A stretch of 13,576 nucleotides of DNA, taken from assembly GCA_027382625.1 (NCBI GenBank), contig JAJKFJ010024544.1:1-13576 (forward strand), written 5' to 3'. Positions 9,553 through 13,576 of this stretch are shown piece by piece. Position 1 is the first letter of the stretch, and each line of letters opens with the position of its first letter. Source of the DNA: Tetmemena sp. SeJ-2015. Taxonomy: Eukaryota; Ciliophora; Spirotrichea; Sporadotrichida; Oxytrichidae. The translations under genes and the position numbers were made by a program. Below the pieces are notes generated by a model. That model saw only the letters and a program-made list of their open reading frames with translations, searched no databases and was not told the origin of the DNA.

Positions 9553-9898
9553 ATACTTACTTTTGACTTTTTGTAGTTGTCGTGCTCGTTTTGGGTGGTG
9601 GGTGGGCCTGGGAATTATTAAACTAGAAATTTAATGAGTGGGCGCAGGGGGGTCTGATGGAGAAAAATACCTTCCATTTCTAAATTTTTTAATGTAATGT
9701 AAGTTATAATTACTGATGTCTATATTTAAATTTTTTAGCCCTATAAATCTCTTTTGCGATTTTTACTTACAGTTATATGTCTAATGGGTGAGTTCCTTAT
9801 TGACCCTATATATAATTATTCCTTTCCAATTACGTTAATTCTTTCAAAGTTAATTATGTTTTAACAATTTCAAAAATCAACGTTAAATTAGTAATATT
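9553..9898 (-). repeat. Right inverted arm of the foldback element
   Basis: Complement of 9051-9396 and exactly the same length by my alignment. Main differences: GGGTGGTGGGTGGGCC where the left arm has a shorter CCACCACC tract, and GGGCGCAGGGG against the left ATTCGCTCAC region. Confidence 0.8.
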
Positions 9899-10683
9899 TC
9901 CAATAGGGTCATTGTTCCTAATTTCAGATTTTTATTACATGATATATTTTGATGAAATGAGCTTTTTTTACTTTAGAGAATAAATTAGAATCATTTCGCT
10001 ACTCTATATTTAGGTATTTAAAAAGAGAGAATCTTCTCTATTTTATTTATCCATAAAGCTGGATAAATTGAGATCTTGTTTAAACTATGAATTGAAATAA
10101 TAATTCTTAGAAATGGAACAGAAAATTATAGGATTCTCTCAAGTTTGTTAAAGAGTTTATCAGCGCGTTTGCAGCAGTGATTTAATCAAATATATATATA
10201 TATATAAAGTTATCTAAGCTATTAAATTTAACTTGCCAGATTCTTCTTTTTAAAATATTGGAGTTAAGATTTTAAGAAATTTGTGTAAACAACTAAAAAA
10301 TTTTTATAAATCTGAAGGCGAAATCATAATTAATATGTAAATGAATTCTAGTATCTTCATAAGACTTTCGATTCATGTGTAAAAAGAGCTCGAATATAAT
10401 TTTTAGGTCATTTCATAAAATTTGAAATCATAAATTTTACCCTTATGAATTTGAAAGCTAAAATTTCCTATTTTTTGCATTTTTAGATAATTTTGGCCTA
10501 AATGCTCTTTTTTCATAAAATTTGATCTGAAAAGTGGGGGATGCACACTTCTGCCTCCTAAATGGCAATTATTAGCCCTTTCTGTAATCAGGGTTTGATA
10601 TATCTAAATTGAAAATGGAAAATTTCATTAAAGGACATACTGAGAAAATAATGGACTTTCCGCGACTCTCTCAAATTGCCATA
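9899..10683. other. AT-rich spacer with (TA)8
   Basis: No gene recognised. It holds a (TA)8 run at 10191-10206 and long A/T-rich stretches. It is the likely upstream region of the plus-strand gene that follows. Confidence 0.5.
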
Positions 10684-11890
10684 GATTCGTAAATGTGGCT
10701 CGAACCCTACTATGTTCTTTTAGAGATATTTCGTGGCAAGAGTTAAAATTTGAATGGGAAAAAAGAGGTGTCTGTCCAAGCTGGGTACTTCTGCAGAATG
10801 GAGTGCAATCATTATTGAACTCAGATGCAGCAGTTTTGACAGCTCATGAAGGAAGAAAGGTCTTTGCCTCATTTTATAAGCAAGAGAGAGGATCTCTAGT
10901 TTGCAAAAAAAGATTGAAGTGCGATGATTTCTCGCCTATTCGCACCTAACCAAGGGAGTTCTAAATGAATTCCTTATCAATAAAGAAACTTTTTCCTCAT
11001 CGGAGTGCTCTAAATTCTAAGTGCATCTTGGTCACTTGCTATCGAATAGAGAATCTAGCTAATGATACCGGGATGCCAGTTTTGAAAGTAAAATTGAGGT
11101 TGCTGCCTTTTATGAAAGCCGAAACAAAGGGTAACTTCTTCAGCGGCAACAAAAAGAAACACCAAGGAGTGCTAACAAAGTTATGAGCAATGCAATAGAT
11201 AAGTAATACTGATTAGCATATCGCTAGCTGGAGGAAACAATTCAGTAAGCCGGGTAATATATTAGTGATCAGCTAAAAAGGCACGGAAATATAAGTGATG
11301 CGATTTAGCATAAATTGCTACTTCAAGGAAGGCCAGATTATGAAGGCTCTTTCAAGGGATCATCGGCGGCTGCACTTTAGAGCTCATTTGAAAGCAGTGA
11401 GTTCGAAGTAGGATATCAGCACAAGAGGCGCAAGAAGCCTAGCGCAAATAAACAAAAGAAGTAAGAAAGTAAGAATTCATAAAGAGCACACTTGACTCAT
11501 GCTAGTTAATGTTTACCAAATAAGCTGGTGCGAATTGGCGAGATCTTTGATGCGAATTTGCGAAAGACACATCAGGAACTATTATAGAATTCCAAAAATT
11601 AATTACTGCCAAGACTTCTATTCACCCTAATTCTCTATCTAGGCTTAACTGACGTTGTGTATAGGTCGAGGTAAAGGAAAAGGTTGGCAAAGGAAGCACA
11701 ATCAACTTATGCTTGAGCTGTACCTTGCCAATAAAACATCAGGAAGCCATAAGTGGAGTCAGAAACATAATAGCGCAGATTAGATTGAAATCTCAAATGC
11801 TAAGAGTGGTAGCAGGAAAATTAAACAGTACGCGCGACCTTCAAACTAGCAGAATGTAGAGCAAAGTAGGCTTAAATAAATCAGAAATCC
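10684..11890 (+). CDS. Probable SANT/Myb-like DNA-binding protein (exon frames partly unresolved)
   Basis: This stretch is purine-rich on the plus strand and richer in GC than its flanks. All frames are nearly free of UGA, so the true frame must be judged by composition. Best reading: a first part at 10684-11030 (frame of ATG 10693, e.g. KREDLQFAKKDWSAMISRLF, or the next frame, e.g. FRDISWQELKFEWEKRG). Then 11030-11460 with KIEVAAFYESRNKGQ, WLAYRQLEETIQQAGQYISD, SSAAALQSSFESSEFEVG and the basic KRRKKPSANKQKK, which crosses TGA codons at 11063 and 11210 where Trp fits. Then 11466-11588 with YQISWCELARSLM and ERHIRNYYR, matching the third-helix pattern of SANT/Myb repeats (W..IA..L......I.N.Y). 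The product is inferred to be nuclear. Frame changes near 11030 and 11460 need short introns (candidates: 31 nt at 11025-11055, or GTAAGAATTCATAAAG at 11469-11484). The 3' end is set where GC drops; no UGA follows in frame for hundreds of bases. Confidence 0.45.
11466..11588 (+). other. SANT/Myb-like segment inside the plus-strand gene
   Basis: About 41 codons with two Trp-type positions: TGA at 11493-11495 and TGG in ISWCEL. Against a usual repeat, the hydrophobic core spacing agrees in the second half, while about two residues are missing between the first and second helix. Recognition by eye only. Confidence 0.4.
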
Positions 11891-11944
11891 ATGCTTTAAT
11901 AGATAAACGAATTATTTTTATTGCAATATTCAAACTGGTTACTA

Positions 11945-13061
11945 TCAGTTACGAATTTAATAATCAAACTCCAATTACAGAAAGGGCTACTAAATGGCAC
12001 TTATTTTATATAAAATACAATTCACAGTAAAGAATTTGTATTAATTCTATAATAGATAAGCTAAATTTAGCATCTAAATAGCTTACCTTATAATATAAAT
12101 AATTAACCTATTTAAAGGAGAAATTTAGCATGTTTCGCATTTTTTAATCTTATTTGGGTTTTTTTAGTGTTCTTAAAATTAATATATAAAACTCTCAACG
12201 GGGACAGGTGTGCTTTAAGATTATGATGGAGTGGTAGAAGAAGGCGTTGTGGTAGTCGTCGTCGTTGTGGTCGTGGTTGTTGAAGTAGTTGTAGTTGTGG
12301 TGGTAGTGGTAGTGGTAGTAGTAGTTGTGAACGTATAGTCATCGTAATTTGTGTAGGGTGTGGCTTGATAAAATAAAATATGTACACGTATCTAGTATTG
12401 CCACAATTGCGTACGTAATCTTCTTTAAAAAATTTTAAAACGTAAACTTATCATGAATACTTCTTCTTTTAAACACGAAATATTTAATACTTTAAGAGTG
12501 GTTGAGAGCCCTAAAGCTACAGATTATAGAGACAGGCTGTAATAGAAGGTCCCCGCAGAGCAAAAATTAACCAGTGAGATATACAAATTAGCAGGATCAC
12601 AAATATTTTATATCATTAAATGATACTCATATTTTGTTTATAGCAAATTGTGGAGCTTAAAATATTTTTAAAAGCTGTAACTGGATACGCAAGTCAGATC
12701 ACTTGAATGGCACCTCTAGCCAGAATAAATTAAAAATATAGAGGTAAATATTTATTTCAGAAGAGTCCTTGAAGTAGAAGTTGTTCCAAAAAGAAAAGTA
12801 CTGCACTGTAAAGCATTGAGTATTACAGTAGTTTAAATCCCCCCAATCTGACTTATAGATAGACACTCCTGTAGGAGGGCAGTTAATATTTACAAAGAAG
12901 TGAATTTATTTTTTAGTCTGGAACTGCTAGTCGTCTCTTCACTTGCGCTTAGGATTAAGAAAACGAATCTTAGAGCTGCTCCTTCTAATCATTAGATTCC
13001 CAAAAACTTAACTCCTAGTAGAGAGAACTCGCGCCCCTTTATTTTTCTCACAAGCCTTCAT
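11945..13061 (-). CDS. Protein with long threonine tract, probably secreted or surface-exposed
   Basis: A frame starts at ATG 13061 (MKACEKNKGARVLSTRSQ), passes a sense TGA at 12939-12941 (KRKWRDDQQFQ), and reads INCPPTGVSIYKSDWGDLN, CNTQCFTVQYFSFWNNF and IYLYIFNLFWLE. A 58-nt GT...TTTTAAG intron (12656-12713) would join it to a second frame with NLYISLVNFCSAGTFYYS and LQSVALGLSTTLK. That frame stays open through NYDDYTF into about 28 Thr with one Ser, then PSSTTPSQSQSTPVPVE, and on to a UGA at 11945-11947. A Thr-rich stalk of this type is usual in glycosylated surface proteins, so surface location is inferred. No clear signal peptide is seen at this start. The part beyond about 12100 may be untranslated, as it overlaps the end of the convergent gene. 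Family not recognised. Confidence 0.45.
12227..12328 (-). repeat. Thr-codon repeat tract (ACN)n
   Basis: On the plus strand this is an uneven GTG/GTA/GTC/GTT run; on the minus strand every triplet is a threonine codon except one serine. All four ACN codons are used in mixed order, which argues for selection on the protein and not for simple slippage alone. Confidence 0.7.
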
Positions 13062-13504
13062 TTATAAAATGAAATAAATTAAAGTAATAAAATCTCCACT
13101 ATTCTCATGTTGGTGCAAATCGCTTCTTTCTAGCTCTTCAAATAATTAAAAAATAAAAAAATATGAAAATTATAAGTAAGAATATAATTAAACTTGGTGA
13201 TTGAATCAGACATTATGTGATTAAAAAACAATTTTATATTATTTTATTTAAAGCCTAGAAGCTTTTATTAACTCTGTGCCTAATACAATACTACACTAAG
13301 ACAATATTTTCTAAGAATTAAATACTCCATGGAAAGGTTTATATAAAATTTAAGATGTTCTCATCTGCCTCTCTTTGCATCATTGCAATTTAAATAATAA
13401 TTTGTTTCTAATATTTAAAAGAAATCTGCTATATCAACTTAATAAAAACCATATAATTAAATTAATGAATAGATAAGCGAATATTTATTAATTTAAATAA
13501 GTTT

Positions 13505-13506
<2 letters not shown>
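13062..13506. other. AT-rich flank without a recognised gene
   Basis: Upstream side of the minus-strand gene. Composition is A/T-rich with no persuasive frame; it would contain that gene's promoter, but no motif can be named. Confidence 0.4.

Positions 13507-13576
<70 letters not shown>
13507..13576. repeat. (AT)35 microsatellite at the window end
   Basis: Seventy bases of perfect AT dinucleotide up to the last base. The true length is unknown, since the window stops inside it. Confidence 0.95.

Larger units (their letters stand above)
9051..9898. mobile_element. Foldback / MITE-like element with 346-nt inverted arms
   Basis: The whole element is a near-perfect palindrome with a centre. It lies between the 5' side of the large minus-strand gene and an AT-rich spacer. 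No transposase-like frame is visible in the arms or in the centre, so it would be non-autonomous and moved by an enzyme coded elsewhere. The outer ends read TAATA(C/T)TACTAATTTAACG on the left and its complement on the right. I cannot define a clear target-site duplication; the ends are AT-rich and a short TA-type duplication would be hard to tell apart. Differences between the arms are few: single-base changes, one-base length changes in C-runs, and small changes around 9300-9360. This shows either recent insertion or conversion between arms. Confidence 0.75.

Noticed and set aside
9553..9560. ATACTTAC, like the 5' end of U1 snRNA
   Set aside because: It is the inner end of a foldback arm and no U1 stem-loops follow. 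The complement is simply a splice-site-like GTAAGTAT.
10697..10707. GGCTCGAACCC, like a tRNA T-arm
   Set aside because: The five-base stem does not pair and no other tRNA arm is present.
12480..13061. Resemblance of the minus-strand gene to choline-transporter-like (SLC44) membrane proteins
   Set aside because: Only short, scattered similarities (SVALG, FNLFWLE). The usual row of membrane segments is missing and the Thr tract does not fit.
1..13576. CRISPR array, bacterial operon, or prokaryotic promoters
   Set aside because: No regularly spaced direct repeats. The code, introns and composition are those of a ciliate nucleus.

Overview
The window looks like nuclear DNA of a ciliate, most likely a karyorelictean with Loxodes-like codon use. 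It is AT-rich. Almost no long frame survives under the standard code, but long protein-like frames appear once UAA and UAG are read as glutamine. Several of these frames also cross in-frame UGA at places where tryptophan fits, while UGA also stands at plausible ends (222-224 on +, 3901-3903 on -). That double use of UGA matches the published karyorelict code; the heterotrich Condylostoma has a similar one. The introns I can place are 28-67 nt, longer than the 15-16 nt introns of heterotrichs, which favours a karyorelict. The species call is inference. All proteins below were read by eye with UAA/UAG=Gln and UGA=Trp/stop, so exon edges are approximate.

Layout. At 3-224 (+) lies the 3' end of an unidentified gene. 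At 471-761 a locally GC-rich segment has several nested hairpins and ends in a hairpin plus ten T, so it is a candidate Pol III non-coding RNA. From 762 to 3900 the DNA is AT-rich with no convincing gene, apart from one weak minus-strand frame (2172-2498).

The main object is a minus-strand gene from about 8800 down to 3901, at least 4.9 kb. It encodes a large membrane protein of a type common in ciliates: an extracellular part with a cadherin-like (dystroglycan-type) stretch, a Ser/Thr/Glu linker, beta-rich modules, a conserved block around 6100-6290, several membrane segments at 5080-6000, and a long Gln/Ser-rich cytoplasmic tail. It is cut by many very short introns.

Just upstream of it sits a foldback element (9051-9898): two near-identical 346-nt inverted arms around a 156-nt centre, with no transposase, like a MITE. 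To its right, 10684-11890 (+) is a purine-rich coding locus with a SANT/Myb-like segment, probably a nuclear DNA-binding protein. Convergent to it, a minus-strand gene (13061 down to about 11945) encodes a protein with a long threonine tract. The window ends in (AT)35.

Nothing shows an operon or a multi-gene system. The points of highest interest are the context-dependent stop codons, the structured RNA candidate, and the foldback element beside the start of the large membrane-protein gene.
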